20,637 nucleotides of DNA from Acinetobacter pullicarnis (GCF_006352475.1 NZ_VCMZ01000002.1:1-20637); one strand, 5' to 3'. Shown: positions 1 to 10,393, counted from the stretch's first letter. Translations and numbers: made by a program. Notes: a model not told the origin generated them from the sequence alone.

Positions 1-314
1 TGCAGTGGTCATACGGTGAAAAATACCTTTTTGCTAGCCCTCGCAAACACAATCAACCGATTCATTTTAATACTCTAAATATGGCCATACGTAAGATGGG
101 GTATGGCAAACATCAACTATCTTCTCATGGATTACGTTCTACTTTTAGTACCATTTTGAATGACTCAGGTTTGTTCCAAGATAATTGGATTGAGGCACAA
201 CTTTCACATATTGATAAAAACCGTACCCGTGCCAGCTATAATCACGCTGACTATTTAGCTCAACGGACTGAAATGATGCAGTGGTGGGGTGATTATTTAA
301 GTACTAGTAAGTGA
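1..314 (+). pseudogene. Tyrosine recombinase (phage/island integrase), C-terminal part, cut by window edge
   Basis: The frame is open from base 3 to the stop at 312-314, so only the C-terminal catalytic part is inside the window and the real start lies upstream. The motif HGLRST matches the catalytic Arg region of tyrosine recombinases. Further on, the block LSHIDKNRTRASYNHADYL carries the second conserved His and the likely nucleophilic Tyr (in ASYN). It is followed by a family-typical tail (EMMQWWGDYL) seen in P4-like island integrases. Such enzymes catalyse site-specific integration and excision of islands and prophages. The ATG at 81 is internal to the family alignment and is not the true start. 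Whether the gene is complete cannot be judged here. The next recognisable sequence is an IS21 end at 363. Confidence 0.8.
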
Positions 315-362
315 AAATCGTACTGAACCGTGCCGGGTTTGTCGGAGAGTCAATATTTTTTT

Positions 363-474
363 TGTCAACGGCATTCTAAAATTGACCCCTTTTACCTCGT
401 ATTAAGTTTCAACCTGAGGTTGAATCCCTATTCTTTTTTTTATTCTTCAAATGATAACTCTCACCCGATATTGA
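363..474 (-). mobile_element. IS21-family end fragment, inverted relative to the complete copy at 3264-5215
   Basis: From TGTCAACGGCATTCTAAAAT onward this stretch matches the reverse complement of the right end of the complete IS21 element (5215 back to about 5060). It includes the GACCCCTTT subterminal motif and the last codons of istB. One of the two subterminal repeats present in the complete copy is missing, consistent with a deletion between direct repeats. Similarity stops at about 474, where IS3 orfA sequence begins. Several substitutions separate the two copies, so this is an older, diverged relic and not a recent duplicate. Confidence 0.8.
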
Positions 475-687
475 GTTCTGAGTTTGATGTTCATCAAAAC
501 CAAATTATTGACTGGAAAAATCAATTAATCTCAGCTTCCTCGCAAGCTTTCGATCAATCAAAAGCTCCATCAGAACCACCCATCGATCTAAAAAAAACTA
601 CATGCAAAAATCGGCGAGCAGGCATTAGAAATTGATTTTTTAGAAGGTGTGTTGAAGAAACTGGGCCGCTTCAACCATAAAAGTTAA
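475..687 (+). pseudogene. IS3-family orfA (N-terminal transposase unit), 5'-truncated and frameshifted
   Basis: The frame reads FDVHQNQIIDWKNQLISASS, typical of the region after the helix-turn-helix in IS3 OrfA. A run of eight A (590-597) has one base too many. Removing it restores HAKIGEQALEIDFLEGVLKK, the leucine-zipper region, ending at a TAA at 685-687. The N-terminal HTH is absent, deleted at the junction with the IS21 fragment. OrfA normally binds the IS ends and joins OrfB by -1 frameshifting. This copy cannot do so. Confidence 0.75.
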
Positions 688-1511
688 TCGATCACTCACT
701 TCAGATTTCAGTATCTAAACTGGCTAAGTTGCTGAAAGTCTCTCGTGGTTGTTATTACTATCGCCCAAAACCTGTTAGCTCAACAGATCTGAAGCTGATG
801 CGATGTATTGATGAATTACATATGCAATATCCTTTTGCAGGCAGTCGTATGATGCGTGATTTGTTGAATCGTCAGGGGCATCATATAGGACGACGTCATA
901 CACGTACTTTAATGAAGAAAATGGGTATTCAGGCGTTATATTGCAAACCAAATTTAAGCAAGGCTAATCAAGCTCACCGTAAATATCCATATCTGCTCAA
1001 AGGATTGGTTATTCAGCGCAGTAATCAAGTGTGGTCTATGGATATAACGTATATCCCTATGGCAAAAGGTTTTGTTTATTTATTTGCTGTGATTGATTGG
1101 CATAGCCGCAAGGTACTTGCGCATAGGGTATCGATTAGTATATAGGTGGATTTTTGTATTTCGGCTTTAAATGAAGCGATTGAAAAATATGAATCACCTG
1201 AAATATTGAATACAGACCAAGGGGGGCAGTTCACCAGTGATGCATTTATTGATGTATTGAAATCAAATGGCATTCAAATCAGTATGGATGGTAAAGGTCG
1301 ATGGGTAGAGTGATGGTTGAACGATTATGGCGGAGCGTTAAATATGAAGAGGTGTATCTCAAAGCTTATAGCAGTGTCACAGATGCGAAAAAGCAATTGA
1401 GTGCATATTTTGAGTTTTATAATCTGAAACGACCTCATTCGAGTCTAGACAAAATGACACCAAATGAGTTTTTACTATGATCAGCTAACCCAACAAAACA
1501 AGGTGGCTTAA
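687..1511 (+). pseudogene. IS3-family orfB transposase (DDE integrase core), disrupted
   Basis: The frame is visible from about 687, before the first usable start at 729. It carries the HTH_21-like block (YPFAGSRMMRDLLNRQGHHI) and an rve integrase core. The catalytic residues are visible: D in WSMDITYIPM, D in LNTDQGGQF and E in VMVERLWRS. An in-frame TAG at 1143-1145 interrupts the frame. A base is missing near 1305 (before VMVERL) and an extra T occurs near 1470. The expected stop is at 1509-1511. As read, no full-length transposase can be made. The second copy at 12621-13018 lacks the TAG but has its own deletions. Confidence 0.8.
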
Positions 1512-1581
1512 CTAGAGCGGAATATCACTTATAAATATGCTTTTAGTTGTTCAAACAAGTGGGATCACCTCTGCAAGTGAC

Positions 1582-1913
1582 TCAATGAAACCTTATTTTC
1601 CTCTCAATAATTTCGCTTAGGCTAAATCCACGAGGTTTCACAGCTGGAGAATGATCTTGAAGCCAGTCATAAGCTTCTTTAATTCGTAGATTACCAATAG
1701 GATTACCTGCCCCAGATTTCAGTAGGGGCCAATCAGCTTGTTCTTCTGCATTAATTGAAAAACCCAGCTGATTTAAAAGCCCTTTTCGCCCATAGCCTTG
1801 AGGTAGCAAGTCCATGAGAAATGCTAGCCATTGGCTTTCTAAGTTGTTTTGTACATTGACTGGAAATTGGAATGATAGAGGGTAATGCTCCCTAAAATTA
1901 ACTGAGTTTAAAA
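1582..1913 (-). pseudogene. HipA-family kinase toxin, internal/N-terminal fragment
   Basis: On the minus strand the frame reads PLSFQFPVNVQN, then WLAFLMDLLPQGYGRK and, later, LLKSGAGNPIGNLRI. This order matches the N-terminal domain of HipA-family toxins, whose (L)LPEG and GNPIGAL motifs are conserved. HipA proteins are serine/threonine kinases that phosphorylate GltX. They are neutralised by the DNA-binding antitoxin HipB. The kinase domain is absent: the coding frame ends at 1582, next to the right end of the IS3 copy. On the other side it runs into an IS-like terminus (1915-1930). No hipB is visible. The call rests on motif recognition in about 110 residues. Confidence 0.55.
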
Positions 1914-1914
1914 G

Positions 1915-1930
1915 GGCTTTGTTGCATAAA
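1915..1930. repeat. Possible solo IS5-type terminus
   Basis: GGCTTTGTTGCATAAA resembles the terminal inverted repeat of IS903/IS5-group elements. It sits exactly where the HipA-like frame loses family similarity. No transposase or partner repeat is present nearby, so at most it is a relic. 1931-2060 is AT-rich with no gene that I can support. Confidence 0.35.
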
Positions 1931-2060
1931 TATGTAAGCATCTGATTTAAATAGATTTAATTTTAGATCAAAAAATAATCAAAACTTTTAAAATCATATA
2001 GTTATGAAATCTTTGTGTAACAACAGCCATCGTGTAGCAAAGAGGGTTAATTAGAGTTTT

Positions 2061-2076
2061 TTAAAAGTACTTTTAA
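2061..2076. promoter_or_regulatory. Perfect 16-bp palindrome, candidate autoregulator operator
   Basis: TTAAAAGTACTTTTAA is identical to its reverse complement. It lies about 15 bp upstream of an extended -10 and so overlaps the -35 position of the promoter of the four-gene operon starting at 2124. Toxin-antitoxin operons are commonly autorepressed through such sites. Confidence 0.5.
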
Positions 2077-2091
2077 GTGTTCTTTTATCTA

Positions 2092-2100
2092 TGCTATAGT
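2092..2100 (+). promoter_or_regulatory. Extended -10 promoter element
   Basis: TGCTATAGT fits the extended -10 (TGnTATAnT). It lies 23 bp before the ATG at 2124 and is followed by an AGGAG ribosome site. No strong -35 is visible; the palindrome occupies that position. Confidence 0.5.
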
Positions 2101-2123
2101 TCTATTGTTGAATAGGAGTACCA

Positions 2124-2378
2124 ATGAATTCTGATGCTATCTGGACTGAAACTGAAGAATCTCGTTTAAAACGAGAGGATGAAGTTCGTATGCAGGAACT
2201 CAGACGTCTATTTGATTTAATGGATGAAAGAGAGCACCAACAAATTCAAGCCAAAGAGTTAGAAGAAGCTCTTAATGTCCTTTCTTGGGTTGATGTAGTA
2301 CGTGCATTAGAAAGTTGCCTAGATTGTATAGTTCCCCAAAAGACGGGAAATGCGATCACAATCTATAGACCGTATTGA
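2124..2378 (+). CDS. Small acidic, helical protein of unknown function; first gene of the toxin-antitoxin operon
   Basis: This is an 84-residue ORF with an AGGAG ribosome site 8 bp before its ATG. It is rich in Glu, Arg and Gln, and its residues about 8-55 (for example RLKREDEVRMQELRRLFDLM) look like one or two long amphipathic helices. Two Cys occur in the motif CLDC near residue 68. I do not recognise a family. It overlaps the next ORF by 29 bp, and both precede stbD with almost no gap, so it is probably co-transcribed with the toxin-antitoxin pair. A frame break joining it to the next ORF is possible, given how many occur in this window. Confidence 0.6.
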   Translation: MNSDAIWTETEESRLKREDEVRMQELRRLFDLMDEREHQQIQAKELEEALNVLSWVDVVRALESCLDCIVPQKTGNAITIYRPY

Positions 2379-2568
2379 GCAACATCGTAAATGGTTAAAG
2401 GCATTTCGTTCAGCGATGCCTTACCTTGCGAAGATGCTGCTAGTTACTGATGCCTCCTTGCTTATCAGAATGAGATCCACATTGGACCGGTATGCTGAAA
2501 TTAGCTACCCAAATCTACTCGTAATGATTCAACCCAAACTCCAAACACTAAATTCTATAGAGGCTTAA
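2350..2568 (+). CDS. Small basic protein of unknown function, second gene of the operon
   Basis: This is a 72-residue ORF starting at an ATG inside the end of the previous gene. It ends 2 bp before the stbD-like start. It reads MRSQSIDRIEQHRKWLKAFR and later LDRYAEISYPNLLVMIQPKL. It appears mainly helical, with no recognised domain, no signal peptide and no clear membrane segment. No strong ribosome site precedes its ATG, so translation by coupling to the upstream gene, or a frameshifted fusion with it, is likely. Its position suggests a role tied to the toxin-antitoxin module, but this is inference from context only. Confidence 0.5.
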   Translation: MRSQSIDRIEQHRKWLKAFRSAMPYLAKMLLVTDASLLIRMRSTLDRYAEISYPNLLVMIQPKLQTLNSIEA

Positions 2569-2570
2569 CT

Positions 2571-2819
2571 ATGACTCAATTAATCCATGCACGAATGACT
2601 GCAAGTATTACTGAACTCAAAAAGAGTCCGATGGATACAGTGTTGGCAGGCAAAGGGGAACCTGTCGCAATCCTCAATCGTAATACACCAGCGTTTTACT
2701 GTGTTCCGGCTGATCTGTATGAAACGATGATGGAACAACTAGAAGATCTAGAACTGAATAAGATTGCAGATGCTCGTGCGAATCAGAAACGCATTCGAGT
2801 AAATATTGATGACCTATAA
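2571..2819 (+). CDS. stbD: StbD/Phd-YefM-type antitoxin
   Basis: This is an 82-residue protein. Its N-terminal half has the Phd/YefM fold signature: ASITELKKSPMDTVLAGKG, then EPVAILNRNTPAFYCVPADL, followed by an acidic helical C-terminus. StbD-type antitoxins use the N-terminal domain to bind their own operator and the C-terminal tail to wrap the StbE toxin. The length is normal for the family. The stop overlaps the start of the toxin gene by 11 bp, the usual arrangement giving coupled translation. The palindrome at 2061-2076 could be the operator, although two extra genes lie between it and this one. The gene is intact. Confidence 0.85.
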   Translation: MTQLIHARMTASITELKKSPMDTVLAGKGEPVAILNRNTPAFYCVPADLYETMMEQLEDLELNKIADARANQKRIRVNIDDL

Positions 2820-3096
2820 GTTAGACTTTTTAGAAGAAGCATTAGCAGAATGGAATAAGCTTAATCCAAGTATTAAGCAGCCATTGAAGAAGAAGTTGAT
2901 CAAGGTTTTGGAGAATCCTCGCATTCCCAAAAACAAGTTGTCAGGACATCCTAACCGCTATAAGATCAAACTTCGTAGTATTGGTTATCGTCTGGTTTAT
3001 GAAGTCGTTGATGATGAGGTAATTGTCATCGTGATTGCTGTAGGCAGACGTGAAAACAATGCCATCTATGATGATGCCAACTCTCGTCATTCATAA
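2809..3096 (+). CDS. stbE: StbE/RelE-type toxin (ribosome-dependent mRNA interferase family)
   Basis: This is a 95-residue protein with the ParE/RelE-fold pattern. It starts MTYKLDFLEEALAEWNKL, has a basic central helix (KQPLKKKLIKVLENPR), then HPNRYKIKLRSIGYRLVYEV and VIAVGRREN. The Arg and Tyr in GYRLVYEV and the Arg in GRRE match positions important for RNA cleavage in RelE/StbE proteins. The ATG at 2809 overlaps the antitoxin stop and is preferred to the TTG one codon upstream. The protein is intact, so a functional plasmid-maintenance toxin is plausible. A rho-independent terminator follows at 3104. Confidence 0.85.
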   Translation: MTYKLDFLEEALAEWNKLNPSIKQPLKKKLIKVLENPRIPKNKLSGHPNRYKIKLRSIGYRLVYEVVDDEVIVIVIAVGRRENNAIYDDANSRHS

Positions 3097-3103
3097 ATGA
3101 TGT

Positions 3104-3160
3104 AATGCCTATAAGCAGATAGTGTCTATGAAAACACTCATGTTTATGGGCATTTTTTTT
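3104..3160 (+). terminator. Rho-independent terminator of the stbDE operon
   Basis: An 11-bp stem pairs AATGCCTATAA (3104-3114) with TTATGGGCATT (3144-3154), with one G-T pair. It encloses a smaller AGTGT/ACACT hairpin and is followed directly by a T run ending at 3160. It lies just after the toxin stop. Confidence 0.8.
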
Positions 3161-3324
3161 GTAGATAATCTTCGATTAGTTTAGTAGTAAATTACAACTA
3201 TTTTGAAATCAATAAACAACTATTGTGAAACCAAAACGAAATCAATTTATAGGTAAGACATTTTGTTAGCGGCAGTGTAAAAATGACCCCCTAATGGCAT
3301 TTAAAAACTGACCCCCTTGGTTAA

Positions 3325-5141
<1,817 letters not shown>

Positions 5142-5217
5142 TACGAGATCAAAGGGGTCAATTTTACTTTGCCATTTGTAAGGTGAAAGGGGTCAATTTT
5201 AGAATGCCGTTGACAAT

Positions 5218-6521
5218 TTACTTCACACAAAGCAGTTGATCCCACTTAAAGTAGTTCTGTGTTAGCCGATCTCGTGACATATTCCATGTTCTGTTCGGCA
5301 TTAAACTCGCGCCCAAGGCAATCTTGGTTTTGCCATACTTAAGATGAATCGCTTCGAGGGAATCCATCAAGGCATTGCTGACTTCGATGTGTTTCATATC
5401 AGTGAACATGTCATACACATGGTTTTCCTTTGGTTCGAGACACGTCAGAATCACGCCGCATTTCTTGAATGCTATATCCTTTGCATACAGGCCATCAATC
5501 ATCGTTGTAGCGAGTTTAGAGAGCACCAATAAGTTGTCGGTAGGTTCTGGTAAAGCTAAAGATAAAGACTTGTTGTAGAAGGGCTTTGAGCTATCAAATG
5601 GGTTTGATTGAACGAAACCAATCAGACAACCACACAACAAATTATCATCTCTCAGTCTGCTAACAGCATCCATGACATACAGCGACATGGCTTCCTTGAG
5701 ATCATCTATGTGATAGATCCTCTGCCCAAAGGAGCGACTAGCAATGATTTGCTTCTTTGCAGGTGGCGTATGTTCCAGTTCAATACAAGCAATTCCCTGC
5801 AATTCCAATAAAGTTCTGTGCATCACTACAGAAAATTGGTCCCTGATCATCAGAGGGGAAGCCAAGACAAAATCCATAACTGAATGAATCCCCAAGCTGT
5901 TGAGCTTCTTGGAATGCTTTCGGCCTACGCCCCAGATTTCACCAACATCTATGGCTTGATGCAGAGTTTCAGCAGAGCATGGATCCATTGAAACCAAGTT
6001 GCAAACACCATTGAAGTAAGCGTTCTTCTTGGCAATATGGTTCGCTAGTTTCGCTTCAGTCTTTGAGCGTCCAATGCCAATACATACAGGTAAACCAAGC
6101 CAAGAAAACACACGCTGACGAATCTGATGGGCATTTCAGTCAAGTCGTAATTCCCTGAATGAGCTGTCAGATCCAGAAAGCACTCATCAATTGAGTAAAT
6201 CTCCTGCTCTTTGGGAGATACAAAATCAGAGAGCACCTTCATGAATCTGCGAGACATCTCTGCATACAGTGCATAATTGCTCGATAGCACCTGCACCTGA
6301 TGCTGCTCTACGATGTCCTTGATCTGAAAGAGAGGAACACCCATCTTAATGCCCAAGTCCTTGGCTTCCTGAGATCGAGCTACAGCACAGCCATCATTGT
6401 TGGATAGCACAATGACTGGCTTATTGTTCAAACTTGGGTTAAAGATACGTTCACAACTGACATAGCAGTTGTTGATGTCTACTAAAGCATAGATCTTCTG
6501 GTGAGATGCTTGCATGAGCAT
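5218..6521 (-). pseudogene. umuC: UmuC, catalytic subunit of DNA polymerase V (one frameshift)
   Basis: This is a Y-family polymerase that copies damaged DNA when joined to UmuD'2 and RecA. The palm motifs are visible near the N-terminus: ALVDINNCYVSCERIF (with the metal-binding Asp) and SIDECFLDLT (the SIDE motif). They are followed by GLPVCIGIGRSKTEAKLAN, the helix-hairpin region IWGVGRKHSKKLNSLGI and a little-finger domain. A base is missing at about 6131. Restoring it joins the two visible frames into about 434 residues, close to the usual 420-430. The start lies 15 bp after the umuD stop, so the two genes form an operon. The 3' end abuts the IS21 element but is complete. Function depends on whether the frameshift is real. 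Confidence 0.85.
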
Positions 6522-6536
6522 GAAACCAATAAAGTA

Positions 6537-7112
6537 TTAACGCTTTCTGAATGGCTTGATGACAAAAGTCACTACACCCCAAATCACCATTTCCTGCCCA
6601 TCCTTTAGATGAATGTCAGAATACTCAGGGTTCTCTGCTTTAAGCCAATGGTTATGATCACCTTCAATCATGAGACGTTTCACGGTGAACTCATCGTCGA
6701 TCAGTGCAATCACGATGTCTTCATGTTTGGCTTCAATGCTCCGGTCTACAATTAGTTCATCATCAATCTCAACCTGCATCTCTCATGGAAAGTGAAGCTA
6801 CTTTCACAACGAAGGTTGCAGCTTCATTTTTAATGAGGTGCTCATTCATGTCCAAAGTTTTGTCGACATAGTCCTGGGCAGGAGAAGGGAAACCAGCAGC
6901 AACCTTTTCTGAAGCCAAAGGAATATGCAAAATGTTGTAGGATCTACAAGCGTGATGGATGTCACATCATTGAAGCTTTGCTTCTCTGCCTCGTTGAGGT
7001 AATTCCTGATCTCTATGATTTTGGATACAGGTACTCTTACCGTTTTTGTAGGCTCATTATATTTGAGCTTTCTACCGGAACCATCTCGGCTTCCGCCACG
7101 ACTATTGCTCAT
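6537..7112 (-). pseudogene. umuD: UmuD, self-cleaving SOS mutagenesis protein (two frame breaks)
   Basis: Three reading-frame pieces together give a UmuD of about 191 residues. The N-terminus begins MSNSRGGSRDGSGRKLKYNE, the extra segment found in phage- and Acinetobacter-type UmuD. The middle piece, in another frame, carries the cleavage site AAGFPSPAQDYV (Ala-Gly in place of the Cys-Gly of E. coli). The catalytic Ser is in SLSMRDAG and the catalytic Lys in EFTVKRLMI. Breaks lie in the AAAA run at 6929-6932 (one base short) and at about 6770-6775. RecA-stimulated autocleavage yields UmuD', the partner of UmuC. The gene is led by a plausible sigma70 promoter at 7147-7176. Confidence 0.85.
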
Positions 7113-7146
7113 GACTCATCTACTTTTTGATTTTGTGACGTAATCA

Positions 7147-7176
7147 AATATATGACTGAATGTATTACAGATTCAA
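7147..7176 (-). promoter_or_regulatory. Probable umuDC promoter
   Basis: On the minus strand TTGAAT (7171-7176) and TATATT (7147-7152) are separated by 18 bp and lie about 35 bp before the umuD ATG. I could not identify a clear LexA or UmuDAb operator by eye. The IS6 end lies about 60 bp further upstream. Confidence 0.5.
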
Positions 7177-7233
7177 GACTATTTCGATAAGTGGTGAGAC
7201 GTTAATGACAGCTTTTTTAATATATCTATTTCT

Positions 7234-7996
7234 GGCACTGTTGCAAATAGAGATTTGAGTCGATGATGTTCCCTTTAAAAAGTGCTTAGAGACCGAAAAC
7301 CCTGTTGATTAGACACACTTCACCCTGAGGCTGACCATAATAAAATGACGATGCTTGTCCTTTACGTAGTGCACGCATGACTTCAATACCTTTAATTGTG
7401 GCATAAGCAGTCTTCATAGATTTGAATCCTAATGTGGCCCTGATGATTCGCTTTAACTTACCATGATCACATTCAATGACATTATTTTTATACTTAATCT
7501 GCCTGTGCTCAATATCTACTGGACATTTTCCTTCTCGCTTTAATCGTGATAAAGCATGGCCATAGGTCGCTGCTTTATCTGTATTGATGACCCGTGGAAT
7601 TTGCCATTTTTTCACCGTATTGAAGATCTTTCCTAGAAAACTATAGGCTGATTTACTGTTCCGTCTAGCGGAAAGGTAAAAGTCAATCGTATGACCCTGT
7701 TGATCAACTGCACGATACAGGTAAGTCCATCGCCCCTTCACTTTGATATAAGTCTCATCCATATGCCATGAATGTAAATCTGTAGGATTACGCCAATACC
7801 AGCGTAACCGTTTTTCCATTTCTGGAGCATAACGCTGAACCCAACGATAAATTGTACTGTGATCCACATTTATGCCTCGTTCAGCGAGCATTTCTTGAAG
7901 TTCACGATAGCTGATGCCATATTTACAATACCAACGAACAGCCCAAAGAATGATTTCACCTTGAAAGTGTGTTCGGCGACAATTAGGATGACCGGT
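7234..7996 (-). mobile_element. IS6-family element (IS1007/IS1008-like), truncated at its transposase-start end
   Basis: GGCACTGTTGCAAA at 7234-7247 is a standard IS6/IS26-family terminal repeat. The transposase runs toward it on the minus strand. The other terminus is missing: coding similarity stops at about 7996, where the second IS21 element begins, and no remaining IS6 end is found beyond 10393. The IS21 arrival was therefore accompanied by loss of the IS6 end. IS6 elements move by replicative cointegrate formation and often mobilise resistance genes; none is present here. Confidence 0.85.
7286..7996 (-). pseudogene. IS6-family DDE transposase, missing its first residues
   Basis: The frame is open and almost complete (about 235 residues). 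It starts with HFQGEIILWAVRWYCKYGIS, then YRELQEMLAERGINVDHSTI (HTH region). The catalytic residues lie in HMDETYIKV, INTDKAATYG and NVIECDHGKL, followed by the usual C-terminal GFKSMKTAYATIKGIEVMRA. The apparent ATG at 8005 lies in the neighbouring IS21 terminus, so the native start has been replaced. The first few residues (MSSTG) are chimeric. The catalytic core is intact, but the element lacks one end and should not move by itself. Confidence 0.85.
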
Positions 7997-8062
7997 TGAC
8001 GACAATTATCTTGGCCGGTTGGGTGTCACAATAGGTACCTTGTTTTCTGTTCGGAGTTCAAG

Positions 8063-9583
8063 GTGCCTGGACAACATATCACCCACCGACAAGAGGAGCT
8101 GTATATGCAGCATCGCCAACAAGGCATGACTCAAGAAATCGCTGCTGCGAAGTCTGCCATTTCCCCCCGCACTGCCCGACGTATTGAGCAGTCCAACACC
8201 TTACCCCGCGCTAAAGCTGATAGAGATTGGCGCACCCGCTAAGATCCACTGGAAGCCGTATGGGAAACCGATCTAGTTGTTCTTTTAAACGCTAAACCAG
8301 AGCTTACGCCTATTACTTTGCTGGAGCATTTGCAGGCGCTCTATCCAAACCAATATGACCAGCGAATTCTGAGAACATTGCAGCGTCGGGTTAAGAAATG
8401 GAAAGCACTACATGGCCCGGAGAAAGATGTCATCTTCCGCCAGCAAGCTCAACCCGGTTTACAGGGCTTCTCTGATTTTACTCATCCTGATAGCCCGATC
8501 ACCATTAAGCAGCAACCCTTTGCTCATTTGCTGTATCAGTTCCGCCTCGCTTATAGCGGCTGGCGTTCCATCACTGTGGTTCAGGGTGGTGAGAGCTATT
8601 CTGCCTTATCTACCGGTTTACAGCGTGCGCTGACGCAGGCTGGTGGCTGTCCGGTGGAGCATCGCACCGATAGCCTCAGTGCCGCCAGGAACAATACGCA
8701 AAATGTCTGGACAGATGCCTATCAGGACTTGTGCGAGCATTACAACATGACGCCAACGCGCAATAACCTGGGGCAATCGCATGAGAACGGCGTAGTGGAG
8801 TGCGCTAATGGCTCATTTAAACGCCGTCTGGCGCAGCACCTGCTACTTCGCGGCCACAGTGACTTTGACAGTATCGAAGCCTACCAGGCCTTTATTGATC
8901 AAATCGTCGGCAAGCTAAACCAGCGCTCACGCAGCCGCTTTTTAGAAGAACAGCAAACCCTGCAAGCCTTACCGGAATATGATGCTGTTGATTACACCTT
9001 GCTGAGCATTAAAGTCACCCGTAGTGCCACCATTGAAGTGCGCCGGGTGGTGTACAGCGTGCCATCACGACTGATTGGCGAACGCCTGCAAGTACGGCTG
9101 TATCATAACAAACTGGTGCTCTATGTGGGCCAGCAAGTGGCGCTGACCTTGCCACGAATTTACCCGGCCCTCGGCCAAAGCCGTGCACGTTGTATCAACT
9201 ACCGGCATATTATCCGCTCACTGGCCGCTAAACCGCAGGCGTTTCGTTACTCGCAACTGCGGGATGATATCTTACCTGACGACAATTACCGGCAGTTGTG
9301 GCAGTTAGTGGATGATGCGTTACCAGCACAGGATGCCTGTAAATGGATAGTCACGGTGTTATGGCTGGCGAGCGAATACGATAGCGAACAAGAGCTGGGA
9401 GAGACCTTGTTGCAAGAGGCCAGAGCCGGTCTGTTTGAAAGTGCCAAAACCATTCAGGAGCGCTTTTACACCCCGCAAAGCGCACCAGACATTAAGACAA
9501 AGCAACATAACCTGCAAAGTTATGATGCACTGCTAACGTCATTAAAGGCACAGGCGAAACACGATGTGGAGGTGCCATTTTGA
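8063..9583 (+). pseudogene. istA: IS21-family transposase IstA with an early in-frame stop
   Basis: The frame starts at GTG 8063 (VPGQHITHRQEELYMQHRQQ), a typical N-terminus for this IS21 subgroup, and includes an HTH (MTQEIAAAKSAISPRTARRI). A TAA at 8240-8242 replaces the Gln expected in TR(Q)DPLEAVWE; it is a single base change, not a frameshift. The remaining 421+ residues are open and contain the integrase core, with FSDFTHPDSP and HRTDSLSAARNN in the Asp-containing regions and SHENGVVECANGSFKRRL carrying the Glu. It ends VEVPF, overlapping the istB start. Without suppression only the first 59 codons, or a fragment lacking the HTH, would be made. Confidence 0.8.
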
Positions 9584-10361
9584 CTTCCTCCGTTGCATTA
9601 CTGCTCAAAGAATTAAGGCTGCCGGCGTTCGTCAGGCACTATGAAAAACTCTGGCAAACCGCGGTAGAAAAAGGCTGGTCGCACAGTGACTACCTTGCGG
9701 CATTATGCGAATACGAGCTCGCAGAGCGCTTTACACGGCGCACACAAAGCTGGGTACGCGAAGGGAGGCTGGCACCGGGAAAAACCTTAAGCACTCTGGA
9801 TAACAGCGTGCTCAGCCGGACAAATCAAGCGCTCATCGCCAAGTTGCACCAAGACCTGTCCTGGGCACATCACGCCGATAATATCCTGCTGATTGGCCCC
9901 AGTGGCACCGGCAAAACACACATAGCCAATGCATTGGGTTACCGGCTGATTGAGCAAGGCATACGCTGCAAACTGTTTCCAGCCATTGGCTTGGTACAAC
10001 AGTTACAACAAGCCAAGCGCGAACTGGATCTGATGAGCGAGATGAGCAAGCTGGATAAGTATCAGGTGATCATCATTGATGACATTGGTTATGTGAAAAA
10101 ACCGATGCAGAAACCCAGGTACTGTTTGAATTTATCGCGCATCGATATGAAAGCGGTAGCCTGATCATCACAGCCAATCACCCGTTTAGTGCATGGGATC
10201 AGATCTTCCCAGACAGCATGATGACGGTAGCGGCCATAGATCGGCTGATCCACCACGCGACAATTATAGAATTAGAAGGAGAAAGCTATCGAAAACAACA
10301 TCAGTTAAAACAAGCTGGAAGTAGGAAAAATGAGAAAAACCTAACCGGCCATCATAATTGA
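9580..10361 (+). pseudogene. istB: IS21-family helper ATPase IstB, frameshifted
   Basis: The start is TTG 9580, overlapping the istA stop (TTGA), so translation is coupled. The N-terminal helical domain (LLLKELRLPAFVRHYEKLW) is followed by Walker A (GPSGTGKTHIANALGYRL) and Walker B (VIIIDDIGYV). The A run at 10096-10101 is one base short. Restoring it yields DAETQVLFEFIAHRYESGSL, then AIDRLIHHATIIELEGESYR, and a stop at 10359-10361. The full protein would be about 260 residues, normal for the family. Confidence 0.85.
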
Positions 10362-10393
10362 CGCGAACCGGCCAAGATAGTTGACGCCGAACA

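Larger units (their letters stand above)
475..1573 (+). mobile_element. IS3-family element, 5'-truncated and frameshifted (copy 1)
   Basis: This contains the end of orfA and nearly all of orfB of an IS3-family element. The left terminus is missing because the IS21 relic abuts it at about 475. The right part (1085-1573) is repeated in the same orientation at 12621-13079. Both copies stop matching after the shared CACCTCTG at 1566-1573, which marks the probable right end. The IS3 programmed -1 frameshift product cannot be made, because both reading frames carry extra defects. Confidence 0.8.
7997..10393 (+). mobile_element. Second IS21-family element, unrelated to the one at 3264
   Basis: The ends share TATCTTGGCCGGTT in inverted orientation: 8008-8021 on the left, and its reverse complement near 10366-10379 on the right. 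Further partial TGGCCGGTT copies lie inside the right end. Outermost bases are approximate (TGACGACAAT on the left, TGTTCGGCGTC on the reverse strand at the right). I see no convincing target duplication. Codon use is visibly more GC-rich than in the neighbouring Acinetobacter-like genes, indicating a different source. The element interrupts the IS6 transposase end. Confidence 0.8.

Noticed and set aside
320..351. TGAACCGTGCCGGGTTTGTCGGAGAG-like stretch after the integrase, reminiscent of some IS3-family termini
   Set aside because: Only one end is seen, no matching partner exists and it does not match the ends of the IS3 element in this window.
330..635. ORF of 101 residues (MPGLSESQYFF...)
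   Set aside because: It is a chimera reading through the inverted IS21 fragment into IS3 orfA. No protein family supports its start or its first half.
7226..7233. Possible 8-bp IS6 target duplication next to the IS6 end
   Set aside because: The opposite IS6 end is missing, so no duplication can be shown.
9787..9999. Minus-strand ORF inside the second istB
   Set aside because: It is the shadow of the Walker-motif ATPase on the opposite strand.
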